Below are positions 22,750 through 30,521 of a stretch of 64,000 nt of DNA, piece after piece. Each line of letters opens with the position of its first letter. Position 1 is the stretch's first letter. The notes under the pieces were generated by a model. The model was not told the DNA's origin, did not search any database, and was given only the letters and a program-made list of their open reading frames with translations. Made by a program: the position numbers and the translations under genes. Location of the stretch: positions 62,001 through 126,000 of the forward strand of contig NZ_PZKE01000005.1 in NCBI RefSeq assembly GCF_003034965.1, read 5' to 3'. This DNA comes from Fuscovulum blasticum DSM 2131. GTDB lineage: Bacteria > Pseudomonadota > Alphaproteobacteria > Rhodobacterales > Rhodobacteraceae.

Positions 22750-25143
22750 TCACAGGGCAGGCGTCACATCCCACACATCCTTCATGTAGCCGCGAATGGT
22801 CCGGTCCGACGAGAAGAATCCCGACCGGGCCGTATTCATCGCCGCCATGTGATACCAGCGCTGCGGGTCGGCATAGGCGGCCGAAACCCGGGCTTGCGCC
22901 GCGTGATAGGCGTCGAAGTCCGAGGCGACGAGGAAATAGTCGCTGTGCCACATGCCATGCACCAGCCCGTGATACCGCTCGGGCTCATCGGGGCTGAAGC
23001 GCCCCTCGGCAATCATCTGCAACACGTCCTGCAACGGCTGGCTCGCCTCGATCGCCTTGCGGGAATGATCGGGGTCTTCGCGCCGTTTCGAGACCTCTTC
23101 CGCCGTCAGGCCGAACAGGAAGAAGTTCTCGTGCCCCACCTCCTGCAATATCTCCACATTGGCCCCGTCCAGCGTGCCGATGGTGGGCGCGCCGTTCATC
23201 ATGAACTTCATGTTGCCGGTGCCCGACGCCTCTTTCCCCGCGGTCGAGATCTGTTCCGACAGATCCGAGGCCGGGATCAGGTTTTCCGCCATGCTGACGT
23301 TGTAGTTCGGCGGATAGACGATCTTCAGCAGATCGCCGGTCTTGGGGTCGTTGTTCACCACCTGCGCCACGTCGTTGATCAGGCGGATGATCTCTTTCGC
23401 CACCGCATAGCCCGGCGCGGCCTTGCCGCCGAAGATGCGGACGCGCGGCACCGGGTTGCTGACCGCGCCGTTGCGGATGGCGTGCCAGTGGGCGATGCAT
23501 TCCAGGATGTTCAGCAGTTGACGCTTGTATTCGTGGATGCGTTTGACCTGAACGTCGAACAGCGCGTCCGGGCTGACCTTGACGCCGAATTCGCGGCCGA
23601 TCCAGTTGCCGACCTCAACCTTGTTGGCGCGCTTGGCTGCGGCAAAGGCGTCGCGGAAGCTGGCGTCATCGACATGGGTCTTCAGCCCGTCCAGCCGGTC
23701 AAGGTCATCTTCCCAACCCTCGCCGATGGTGTCAGTGATCAGCCGCGCCAGACCGGGGTTCGACATCCGCAGCCAGCGGCGCGGGGTCACGCCATTGGTT
23801 TCGTTGATGATCCGCCCCGGATGCAGCCGGTCCAGTTCGGGAAAAAGGTTCTTCTTCACCAGCTCCGAATGCAGCGCCGACACGCCGTTCACCTTGTGGC
23901 TCATGATGAAGGCAAGTTCGCCCATCCGCACCTCATGGTGCTTGACGATGCCCACATAATGCGGCCGCGACGGATAGGTGCGGCGGTGCCAACTGTCGAT
24001 CCGTTCGACAATCTGCATGTGGCGCGGCAGCACCGTGCCGAAGGTGAAGGTCGCCCATTTCTCCAGCGCCTCGGGCAGCAGCGTGTGGTTGGTATAGCCA
24101 AGACAGGCCCGCGCGGTGTTCAGCGCATCCTCGAACGGCATCCCGTGGTCATCGGACAGAAGCCGGATCAGTTCCGGCCCGGCAATCGCCGGGTGGGTGT
24201 CGTTCATCTGGATGGCGACATGCTTCGGCAGCGCCGTCAGGTCGCTGTGCCGGTAAAGATAGCGGCGCAGGATGTCTTGCAGCGCAGCCGAGGTCAGGAA
24301 GAATTCCTGCTTCAGCCGCAGTTCCTTGCCCTGATAGGTGGTGTCGTCGGGGTACAGCACCCGGCTCAGGGTGCGCGCCAGCGTCTCGGGTTCGGCCGCA
24401 GCGGCATAGTCGCCCCGGTTGAACCGTTCAAGATTGAACATTGTCGTGGGTTTTGCCGCCCAAAGCCGCAGCGTATTGGCCCATTTGCCGCCCCAGCCGA
24501 TGACCGGCGTGTCATGCGCCTCGGCGATCACCGTTTCGCCGGGCACCCAGATGTCCTTGCCGTCGCGGGTTTCGATCTGGCCCTTGAAGCCCACGGTATA
24601 CGCGCTTTCGGGGCGCGGGAATTCCCAGGGGTGGGCCTGTTTCAGCCAGTCTTCCGGCGTTTCCACCTGACGCCCGCCCTCGAACCGCTGGCGGAACAGG
24701 CCGTGTTCATAGCGGATGCCATAGCCATAGGCCGGGCAGCCCACCGTGGCCATGCTTTCCATGAAGCAGGCCGCCAGCCGGCCCAGGCCACCGTTCCCAA
24801 GCGCGGCGTCGGGCTCATCCTCGATCAGCGATTTCAGATCCTGGCCGAAGCCGACCATGGTCTGTTCGGCCGCCTCGTAAAGACCCAGGTTGATCGTGGC
24901 GTCTTCCAGCAACCGGCCGATCAGATATTCCATCGACAGGTAGTAAACGCGCTTGTGGTCCTCGGCCCAGGTGCGGCGCGTGCTGGCGAACCAGGGTTCG
25001 ACGATCCGGTCGCGGATCGCATAGGACAGCGCCATCCGCCAGTCATAGCGGCTGGCGTTCGGGGCGTCCTTGCCCAGCGTGAAGGTCAGGTGATGAAGAA
25101 CAGAGGCTTGCAGGCGTTCGGGGGAAAAGCTGAGATCGTTCAC
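22750..25143 (-). CDS. glgP: Glycogen phosphorylase
   Basis: This 797-residue GT35 enzyme releases glucose 1-phosphate from glycogen ends. The pyridoxal-phosphate lysine lies in EASGTGNMKFMMNGA and GTLDGANVEI follows, both diagnostic. The N-terminal LGNGGLGRLAACFMESMAT and YGIRYEHGLFRQ are the family's substrate and dimer-contact regions. No phosphorylation extension is present, as usual in bacteria. It is the first gene of the minus-strand glycogen operon and is preceded by the longest intergenic region of the window, so the operon promoter should lie between 25144 and about 25350. Confidence 0.96.
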   Translation of the reverse strand: MNDLSFSPERLQASVLHHLTFTLGKDAPNASRYDWRMALSYAIRDRIVEPWFASTRRTWAEDHKRVYYLSMEYLIGRLLEDATINLGLYEAAEQTMVGFGQDLKSLIEDEPDAALGNGGLGRLAACFMESMATVGCPAYGYGIRYEHGLFRQRFEGGRQVETPEDWLKQAHPWEFPRPESAYTVGFKGQIETRDGKDIWVPGETVIAEAHDTPVIGWGGKWANTLRLWAAKPTTMFNLERFNRGDYAAAAEPETLARTLSRVLYPDDTTYQGKELRLKQEFFLTSAALQDILRRYLYRHSDLTALPKHVAIQMNDTHPAIAGPELIRLLSDDHGMPFEDALNTARACLGYTNHTLLPEALEKWATFTFGTVLPRHMQIVERIDSWHRRTYPSRPHYVGIVKHHEVRMGELAFIMSHKVNGVSALHSELVKKNLFPELDRLHPGRIINETNGVTPRRWLRMSNPGLARLITDTIGEGWEDDLDRLDGLKTHVDDASFRDAFAAAKRANKVEVGNWIGREFGVKVSPDALFDVQVKRIHEYKRQLLNILECIAHWHAIRNGAVSNPVPRVRIFGGKAAPGYAVAKEIIRLINDVAQVVNNDPKTGDLLKIVYPPNYNVSMAENLIPASDLSEQISTAGKEASGTGNMKFMMNGAPTIGTLDGANVEILQEVGHENFFLFGLTAEEVSKRREDPDHSRKAIEASQPLQDVLQMIAEGRFSPDEPERYHGLVHGMWHSDYFLVASDFDAYHAAQARVSAAYADPQRWYHMAAMNTARSGFFSSDRTIRGYMKDVWDVTPAL

Positions 25144-25626
25144 TTGGTTTCCTGCGAAGGGTACGGGTCAGGCCGCAGCCTAGGACGGACAGAAGGCCGG
25201 TCAAGCACAACAAGGCATCCCGCGCCGTCTGCCGGACCGTGGCAGCCCAAAGCGGTTTGATCCTAGCGCAGGACTTTCCGCAACGCATCAACAATTATCC
25301 ATGTTGTTTCAAGGCAGGCCAGCGATCAAAACGGTTTGACCCCCGGCCGCAGGGATGCGGTGCCCTGCCCGATCCGTAAGCATCACGGCGCAAGACGTGG
25401 CGAGTCGCGAATGCATCCGCTGCCGGCTCCGGGCCGACGCCGCCCAGCCGGGGACGCGCAAACAGGCGCGGCATCTGGCCGCAATGCCCTTAAATTGCTG
25501 CGTGTTAGCGCAATATGACGCATCCCCTGCTCAGGAATCTTCCGTCATTAGTGAGGTAACTGATCTGCATCATTGTTCCCGCGCAGGCTGTTTTACATGC
25601 TTGCCAAGAAACCCTAGGAGAGGCCC
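25144..25626. promoter_or_regulatory. Gene-free divergent control region between glgP and the Rrf2 gene
   Basis: This 483-base region has no convincing gene. It separates the glycogen operon (minus) from the Rrf2 regulator (plus) and must hold both promoters. Two imperfect operators stand out. CAACA-N8-TGTTG at 25289-25306 lies about 150 bases before glgP. ATTGC-N11-GCAAT at 25494-25514 lies in a local AT-rich patch about 115 bases before the regulator. The latter could be an autoregulatory site. I see no riboswitch-like structure. Confidence 0.5.
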
Positions 25627-26061
25627 ATGCGCCTGACCATCCGAACCAGTCTTGCGATGCGCGCACTGATGTTCTGTGCCGTGAACGACGGCCGAACCGT
25701 GCGCCGTCAGGAAGTGGCCGAGGCCACCGGCGCCTCGGAAAACCATCTGGCGCAGGTGATCCACCTGCTGGCCCAGAAGAAATTCCTGCATACGGTGCGG
25801 GGCCGCACCGGCGGGCTGACGCTGGCCCGCCCCGCCTCGATGATCACCGTGGGCGAGGTGTTCCGCGCCTTCGAAAAGGTCATCCCCTTTGCCGAATGTT
25901 TCAAGGGGGGGCCGCCGGATTGCCCGCTCGCGGAAGGCTGCCGCCTGAACTGCGTGATGGCCGAGGCGCTCGATGCGTTCTACGCCCGTCTGGACAAGAC
26001 CACGGTCGCCGACCTGATCACCGAAAACGCCACGCTGGACCGCATCCTGCGCGTCGCCTGA
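25627..26061 (+). CDS. Rrf2-family iron-sulfur transcriptional regulator (NsrR/RirA type)
   Basis: This 144-residue protein has an N-terminal winged helix-turn-helix (RRQEVAEATGASENHLAQV, then VRGRTGGLTLARP as the wing). It carries cysteines at 91, 99 and 105 (plus 109), the three-cysteine pattern that ligates an Fe-S cluster in NsrR, RirA and IscR. The C-terminal LDKTTVADLITEN resembles NsrR, while the C-X7-C-X5-C spacing also fits RirA. A response to NO or to iron/Fe-S status is therefore likely, but the signal cannot be fixed from sequence. AGGAGAGG ends four bases before the ATG. It is transcribed away from glgP and towards cueR (convergent, four bases apart). Confidence 0.85.
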   Translation: MRLTIRTSLAMRALMFCAVNDGRTVRRQEVAEATGASENHLAQVIHLLAQKKFLHTVRGRTGGLTLARPASMITVGEVFRAFEKVIPFAECFKGGPPDCPLAEGCRLNCVMAEALDAFYARLDKTTVADLITENATLDRILRVA

Positions 26062-26065
26062 CCCG

Positions 26066-26467
26066 TCAGGCGCAGCAGGCCGGCCCTGTGGCCAGACCTG
26101 TCAGGATCGGGCAATCGGGCCGGGCATCGCCGGCGCAGGCATGAACAAGCTGCGTCAGCGTGGCCTGCATCGCCTGCAATTCGGCCAGCTTGGCTTCGAT
26201 CCGCTCCAGATGCCGGCCGGCCAGTGCCTTCACATCGGCGCTGGCGCGATCCTTGTCCTCGTACAGCGCCAGCAGCGACCGGCAGTCCTCGATGGAAAAC
26301 CCCAGCGACCGCGCGCGGCCGATGAAGGCCAGCTTGTGCAGGTCGCTGTCGCGGAAGGCGCGGTAGCCGTTCGAAGACCGCAGCGGCCGGATCAGCCCGA
26401 TTTCCTCGTAATAGCGGATGGTCTTGGCCGGCAGGCCAGACTGCCGCGCCACTTCCGTGATGTTCAT
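26066..26467 (-). CDS. cueR: Cu(I)-responsive MerR-family regulator
   Basis: This 133-residue protein has an N-terminal MerR helix-turn-helix ([25 protein letters not shown] wing), a dimerisation helix and a metal-binding loop with Cys111-X7-Cys119. That spacing is exactly the C-X7-C of Cu(I)-sensing CueR, and the protein also ends with a Cys-Cys pair. It should distort TTGACC-N19 promoters to activate copper export. It is the second gene of an operon with copA: its ATG overlaps the copA stop (ATGA). Two matching promoters lie at 28882-28912 and 28939-28969, so it probably activates its own operon as well as copZ. Confidence 0.92.
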   Translation of the reverse strand: MNITEVARQSGLPAKTIRYYEEIGLIRPLRSSNGYRAFRDSDLHKLAFIGRARSLGFSIEDCRSLLALYEDKDRASADVKALAGRHLERIEAKLAELQAMQATLTQLVHACAGDARPDCPILTGLATGPACCA

Positions 26468-28860
26468 TCCACCCCCCTGACAAAGCGCAGACGCAAGGCA
26501 TTGGTCAGCACCAGAACCGAAGACAGCGCCATGGCCCCCGCCGCCAGCATCGGCGAAAGCTGCGGCCCGCCAAAGGGCACCAGCACCCCGGCGGCCACCG
26601 GAATCAGCGCCACATTGTAGCCAAAGGCCCAGAACAGGTTCTGCCGGATGTTGTGCATCACCGCGCGGCTGAGGCGGATCGCGGTGGCCACCGCCAGCGG
26701 ATCGCCCCGCATCAGCACCACCTCGCCCGCCTCGATGGCGACATCGGTGCCGGTGCCCATGGCGATGCCCACTTCGGCCGCCGCCAGCGCCGGGGCATCG
26801 TTGATGCCATCCCCGACAAAGGCCCCGCCCCCGCGGCGGATCAGATCCAGCTTGCCTTCGGGCAGCACGCCCGCCTCAACCTCGGCAATGCCCAGCCGGG
26901 CGGCCACCGCGCGGGCGGCGGCCGGCGTGTCACCGCTGATCATGGCCGGGGTCACGCCCAGCTCCTGCAAGGCCGCCACGGCGCGGGCGGCGGATGCGCG
27001 CGGCGCGTCGGCCACGGTGATCAGCCCCTGCACCTCGCCCTCGCGGGCGACGAACAGCAGGCTTTCCCCCTGCCCCGCCGCCGCATCAGCCAGCACCTGC
27101 AACCGCGCGGGAATGGCGGGGAACATCCGCGCCGCGCCCACCGACAGCCGCGCCCCCGCCACCCTGGCCTCGGCCCCCAGCCCCGGCAGCGCGCGGAAAT
27201 CGCTGGCCTCGGGCACCTCGCCCGCCGCGGCCAGCACCGCCGCCGCCAACGGATGTTCGCTGTGCTGTTCCACCGCCGCCGCGCCGGGCAGCACCCAGCC
27301 CGGCCCGTGCACCGCCGTCACCCTTGGCCGCCCTTCGGTCAGCGTGCCGGTCTTGTCGAAGGACACCCGCGTCACGCCCGCCAGCCGCTGCAAGGCCTCG
27401 CCCCGGCGGAACAGCACGCCCAGTTCCGCCGCCCGGCCCGATCCCACCAGGATCGACACCGGCACCGCCAGCCCCATGGCACAGGGGCAGGCAATGATCA
27501 GCACCGACACGCCCGAAACCAGCGCCCGCGCCATGTCGCCGGTCACGGCCAGCCAGACCGCCGCCGTCAGCAGCGCCACCGCCATCACCACCGGCACGAA
27601 CCACAGCGTCACCCGGTCCACCAGCGCCTGCACCGGCAGTTTCGACCCCTGCGCTTCTTCCACCAGCGCCACGATCCGCGCCAGCACCGTGCCCGCGCCC
27701 ACCGCCCGCACCTCGGCCACCAGCGCGCCGGTGCCGTTGACCGTGCCCGCGCTGACCGCGTCGCCCGGGGTCTTGGCCACCGGAACCGGCTCGCCGGTCA
27801 GCATGGATTCGTCCACCGCCGACCCGCCCGAGACCACGACGCCATCGACCGGCACCCGTTCCCCCGGCCGCAGGGCAATGCGCATCCCCGGCATCAGGCT
27901 GGCCACCGGCACCTCGGAGCCGTCCTCCAGCCGCGCGACCTTGGGCTGCAGGCCCACCAGCCTCGCAATGGCCGCCCCCGCCTGCCCGCGCGCCCGCGCC
28001 TCCATCGCGCGGCCGATCAGGATCAGCACCACGATCACCGCCGCCGCCTCGAAATAGACGGCACGAGAGGCCGCCGGCACCAGCGCCGGCGCGAACAGCA
28101 CCACCGTGGAATAGGCCCAGGCCGCGCCGGTGCCCACCGCGACAAGGCTGTTCATGTCGGGGGCCGCGCGCAAAAGCGCCGGCACGCCTTTCAGATAGAA
28201 CCGCCGCCCCGGCCCGATCAGCACCAGCGTCGCCAGCACGAACTGCATCAGCCAAAGCGTCTGCATCCCGATCTGCGCGTGCAGCCACATATGAAAGGCC
28301 GGGATCAGATGCCCGCCCATTTCCGTGACGAAGACCGGGGCCGCCAGCACCCCCGCCAGCGCCGCCGCTGCCCACAGCCGCCGTTCTTCGGCCCGCGGAT
28401 CGGCGGGCGCGGCTTCGGCCAGCGGCGTGGCGGCAAAGCCCGCCTTGCGCACCGCCGCCGCCAGCGCCTCTGGCGCGACGGGTTCCCACAGCGTCACCTG
28501 CGCGCGGCGGGTGGCAAGGTTCGCCACCGCCGCCGCCACACCGGGCTGCGCCTTCAGCACCCGCTCCACCCGGCCGGTGCAGGCGGCACAGGTCATGCCG
28601 TCAACCGACAGGTCCACCACCACCGGGCGCACCGGATAGCCGGCCTTCGCCAGCGCCGCCGCCATGCCCTCGCGGGTGGCGGGGGCGTGGAAGCGCACCA
28701 GCGTTTCGCCCGTGCCGAAATTGGCGTCGGCCTTTTCCACACCGGGCTGCGCCTGCAACACCCGTTCGACCCGCGCCACGCAAGAGGCGCAGGTCATCCC
28801 CTCCAGCGTCAGCCGGGCGGTGTCTGAGGGCGGGTGCGAAATCGGGCCGGGCGCGGTCAT
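26464..28860 (-). CDS. copA: Cu(+)-exporting P-type ATPase
   Basis: This 798-residue P1B-1 ATPase has two N-terminal heavy-metal domains (GMTCASC near residue 22; GMTCAAC near 88), then eight expected membrane helices. The membrane copper site is ACPCAMG, with the phosphorylation loop [15 protein letters not shown] (the His-Pro motif of metal ATPases), MISGD and [13 protein letters not shown]. It pumps Cu(I) out of the cytoplasm. I chose the ATG at 28860 (MTAPGPIS). The start at 28884 would lie inside the promoter's -10 region. It is cotranscribed with cueR and divergent from copZ. Confidence 0.95.
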   Translation of the reverse strand: MTAPGPISHPPSDTARLTLEGMTCASCVARVERVLQAQPGVEKADANFGTGETLVRFHAPATREGMAAALAKAGYPVRPVVVDLSVDGMTCAACTGRVERVLKAQPGVAAAVANLATRRAQVTLWEPVAPEALAAAVRKAGFAATPLAEAAPADPRAEERRLWAAAALAGVLAAPVFVTEMGGHLIPAFHMWLHAQIGMQTLWLMQFVLATLVLIGPGRRFYLKGVPALLRAAPDMNSLVAVGTGAAWAYSTVVLFAPALVPAASRAVYFEAAAVIVVLILIGRAMEARARGQAGAAIARLVGLQPKVARLEDGSEVPVASLMPGMRIALRPGERVPVDGVVVSGGSAVDESMLTGEPVPVAKTPGDAVSAGTVNGTGALVAEVRAVGAGTVLARIVALVEEAQGSKLPVQALVDRVTLWFVPVVMAVALLTAAVWLAVTGDMARALVSGVSVLIIACPCAMGLAVPVSILVGSGRAAELGVLFRRGEALQRLAGVTRVSFDKTGTLTEGRPRVTAVHGPGWVLPGAAAVEQHSEHPLAAAVLAAAGEVPEASDFRALPGLGAEARVAGARLSVGAARMFPAIPARLQVLADAAAGQGESLLFVAREGEVQGLITVADAPRASAARAVAALQELGVTPAMISGDTPAAARAVAARLGIAEVEAGVLPEGKLDLIRRGGGAFVGDGINDAPALAAAEVGIAMGTGTDVAIEAGEVVLMRGDPLAVATAIRLSRAVMHNIRQNLFWAFGYNVALIPVAAGVLVPFGGPQLSPMLAAGAMALSSVLVLTNALRLRFVRGVE

Positions 28861-28881
28861 GGAATGTCTCCTTGCCCAGCC

Positions 28882-28912
28882 CATATGGGGGTTCCAGTCA
28901 CGGGAAGGTCAA
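28882..28912 (-). promoter_or_regulatory. CueR-type promoter of copA-cueR
   Basis: On the minus strand TTGACC (28912-28907) is separated from CATATG (28887-28882) by 19 bases, the long spacer of MerR-family promoters. The spacer holds TTCC-N7-GGAA, the core of the CueR dyad. Transcription would begin about 15-20 bases before the copA ATG. Confidence 0.8.
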
Positions 28913-28938
28913 GGCCCGCCGGGCCACAAAACTGGTGC

Positions 28939-28969
28939 TTGACCTTCCAGCAGCAGGAACCCCCATATG
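28939..28969 (+). promoter_or_regulatory. CueR-type promoter of copZ
   Basis: TTGACC (28939-28944), a 19-base spacer and CATATG (28964-28969) mirror the copA promoter. The spacer again has TTCC-N7-GGAA followed by CCCC. It lies 23 bases before the copZ ATG. Confidence 0.8.
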
Positions 28970-28991
28970 ACCGGCAAGAAGGAGCCTGCCC

Positions 28992-29183
28992 ATGACCACA
29001 CTTTCCGTTCCCGACATGTCCTGCGGCCATTGCAAGGCCAGCGTCGAAGCCGCCCTCGCCCCGATCACCACCGCCGTCACGGTGGACCTGACCACCCGCC
29101 AGGTCACCGCCGAAGGCGCCCCGGCCGAGAGGCTGGTTCAGGCCCTGGCCGAAATCGGCTTTCCGGCCACCGCGCTGGGCTAG
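28992..29183 (+). CDS. copZ: Copper chaperone-like heavy-metal-binding protein
   Basis: This 63-residue single HMA domain (βαββαβ) has the metal loop MSCGHCKAS at residues 9-17. The CGHC pair would bind one Cu(I) and hand it to CopA. It has a normal length for CopZ/Atx1. GAAGGAG lies about 11 bases before the ATG. It is transcribed from a CueR-type promoter divergent from copA, so chaperone and exporter should rise together with copper. Zn or Hg binding is possible in the HMA family, but the CueR context makes copper most likely. Confidence 0.87.
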   Translation: MTTLSVPDMSCGHCKASVEAALAPITTAVTVDLTTRQVTAEGAPAERLVQALAEIGFPATALG

Positions 29184-29313
29184 ATTCCCATCAATTTCCG
29201 GCGAGGAATGGCCGGTCCGGGCGGTATCCGTAGTATTGCCCACTTGACCGGGCCGCCGCGAAGGATTCATGCAATGCGACACGTTGAAGCAAGAGCCAGC
29301 GCGGAGCAGTCAC

Positions 29314-29436
29314 ATGGCCTCGAAACAGATTCAGCAAGGGTCCACCCCGGCCCCTTCGCAGCCGCAGCAGCAGGGCACCCCGATGCCGCAGCCGCAGGCC
29401 GGCAAGCCCGTCTATACCGACTGGGCGTCGATCTGA
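29314..29436 (+). CDS. Small Pro/Gln-rich protein of unknown function (40 aa)
   Basis: A short open frame of 40 residues begins MASKQIQQGS, has a Pro/Gln-rich middle (PQQQGTPMPQPQ) and ends KPVYTDWASI. I do not recognise it. It is supported by a GGAG motif nine bases before the ATG and a strong hairpin 22 bases after the stop. There is no signal peptide or membrane segment. It could be a small conserved alphaproteobacterial protein or chance. The upstream 130 bases contain TTGACC-type sequence but no clean promoter. Confidence 0.45.
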   Translation: MASKQIQQGSTPAPSQPQQQGTPMPQPQAGKPVYTDWASI

Positions 29437-29458
29437 CATCCCGTCCTTGACGGAACCG

Positions 29459-29480
29459 GGGCCAGCCGCAAGGCTGGCCC
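29459..29480 (+). terminator. GNRA-tetraloop hairpin after the 40-aa gene
   Basis: GGGCCAGCC (29459-29467) pairs perfectly with GGCTGGCCC (29472-29480) around a GCAA loop, followed by TGTTGCATTT. It is a probable intrinsic terminator for the small gene or for copZ readthrough. Confidence 0.65.
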
Positions 29481-29504
29481 TGTTGCATTTCAGGGCACCC
29501 GACC

Positions 29505-29846
29505 ATGGCCGATCCCGTTTCCTCGATCCCGAACCTTGGCCCCGCGTCGGAAGCGGCCTTTGCCCGCGCCGGCATCCATTCCGCCGACGAGATCCGCGCG
29601 CTGGGTGCGGACGAAGCCTATCGCCGCCTGCTGCTTTCAGGCGCGGCGCCGCATTTCATTGGCTATTATGTTCTGGTGATGGGCTTGCAGGGCCGGCCTT
29701 GGAACGATTGCCAGGGCGACGAGAAGAAGGCGCTGCGGCAGCGCTTCGATGCGATCAAGGCCAGCATGGCCGGAACCAAGGAAAAGGGCCGCTCCGATCT
29801 GGAGGCGGCCCTGTCCTATTTCGGTGTGGTGGAGCGCCGGGGCTAG
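29505..29846 (+). CDS. TfoX C-terminal domain protein
   Basis: This 113-residue protein matches the TfoX/Sxy C-terminal domain: SIPNLGPASEAAFARAGI and ADEIRALGADEAYRRLL resemble the helix-hairpin-helix-like fold of the family. GAAPHFIGYYVLVMGLQGRPW is the conserved middle. Full TfoX proteins (competence activators) also have an N-terminal domain that is absent here, so a role in competence is not supported and the function is unknown. It ends 39 bases from ndk, tail to tail, with a palindromic terminator between. Confidence 0.75.
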   Translation: MADPVSSIPNLGPASEAAFARAGIHSADEIRALGADEAYRRLLLSGAAPHFIGYYVLVMGLQGRPWNDCQGDEKKALRQRFDAIKASMAGTKEKGRSDLEAALSYFGVVERRG

Positions 29847-29849
29847 GGC

Positions 29850-29871
29850 CAAATTCTTTCGAAAGAATTTG
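29850..29871. terminator. Bidirectional palindromic terminator between tfoX-like gene and ndk
   Basis: A perfect 22-bp palindrome (CAAATTCTTT-CG-AAAGAATTTG), flanked by GGGC and CCCG, lies between two convergent stops. It ends in TTTG on both strands, so it may terminate both genes. Confidence 0.65.
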
Positions 29872-29885
29872 CCCGGCGATCCCGG

Positions 29886-30308
29886 TCAGCCCACCAGTTC
29901 AAGGCCCGAGAAGAAGAAGGCGATTTCGCGCGCGGCCGAAGCCGGGCTGTCCGACCCGTGGACCGAGTTTTCGGCCTTGGACAGCGCGAATTCCTTGCGG
30001 ATGGTGCCGGCATCGGCCTGGGCCGGATCGGTCGCGCCCATCACTTCGCGGTTCTTGGCAATGGCGCCTTCGCCTTCCAGCACCTGCACCACGACCGGCT
30101 CGCTGGCCATATAGGCCACCAGCTCGCCATAGAAGCCGCGCTCCTTGTGCTCGGCATAGAATTCGCCGGCTTGCGCGGCGGTCAGGTGGATGCGCTTCGA
30201 AGCGATGACGCGCAGGCCGGCGTCTTCGAACTTGGCAACGATCTTGCCGGTCAGGTTGCGCTTGGTCGCATCGGGCTTGATGATCGACAGGGTGCGTTCG
30301 GTGGCCAT
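29886..30308 (-). CDS. ndk: Nucleoside diphosphate kinase
   Basis: This 140-residue enzyme transfers the γ-phosphate of ATP to nucleoside diphosphates. The start [14 protein letters not shown] is the classic N-terminus, and NSVHGSDS contains the phosphohistidine (His117). Key Lys11 and the Kpn-loop are present. Length is normal for the hexameric or tetrameric enzyme. It is transcribed away from the ABC-F gene across a 213-base region that holds the GGAAGAC array. Confidence 0.97.
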   Translation of the reverse strand: MATERTLSIIKPDATKRNLTGKIVAKFEDAGLRVIASKRIHLTAAQAGEFYAEHKERGFYGELVAYMASEPVVVQVLEGEGAIAKNREVMGATDPAQADAGTIRKEFALSKAENSVHGSDSPASAAREIAFFFSGLELVG

Positions 30309-30381
30309 CTGGCTCTCCATGATCTGGGGGCCGCTGTGGCCCGTTCGGATGGCGCAGCTGCTATCACGGGTTTCCGACAAA

Positions 30382-30453
30382 GGAAAGACAGCCGAAAAAG
30401 ACCTGCCGCCGCCGGAAGACGCCAGGAAGACAAAAGGAAGACGCAGGAAAGAC
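30382..30453. repeat. Phased GGAAGAC repeat array between ndk and the ABC-F gene
   Basis: GGAAGAC or GGAAAGAC begins at 30382, 30414, 30425, 30436 and 30446, with a related GAAAAAGAC at 30394. The last four starts are 10-11 bases apart, one helical turn. The region is purine-rich on the plus strand and is not coding. Confidence 0.55.
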
Positions 30454-30489
30454 GGCCTTTTTGCCCCTGTCACCACCGGCTTCGATTGA

Positions 30490-30513
30490 CCTTGCCCGCC
30501 GCCTGCGGCAAGG
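30490..30513 (+). promoter_or_regulatory. Leader hairpin just before the ABC-F start
   Basis: CCTTGCC (30490-30496) pairs with GGCAAGG (30507-30513), ending eight bases before the ATG at 30522. The ribosome binding region (AAGGCAGG) lies partly inside the stem, so it could affect initiation. Confidence 0.35.
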
Positions 30514-30521
30514 CAGGCGCC

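Noticed and set aside
21967-25260. A very long plus-strand open frame (nearly 1100 codons) opposite glgB and glgP
   Set aside because: It is the antisense shadow of two well-identified genes. Its translation is His/Arg/Gly-rich with no recognisable domain, a usual effect of high GC codon bias.
25355-25636. A 93-codon plus-strand frame in the glgP-Rrf2 gap
   Set aside because: It runs into the Rrf2 start, has no ribosome binding site and its composition does not resemble a protein.
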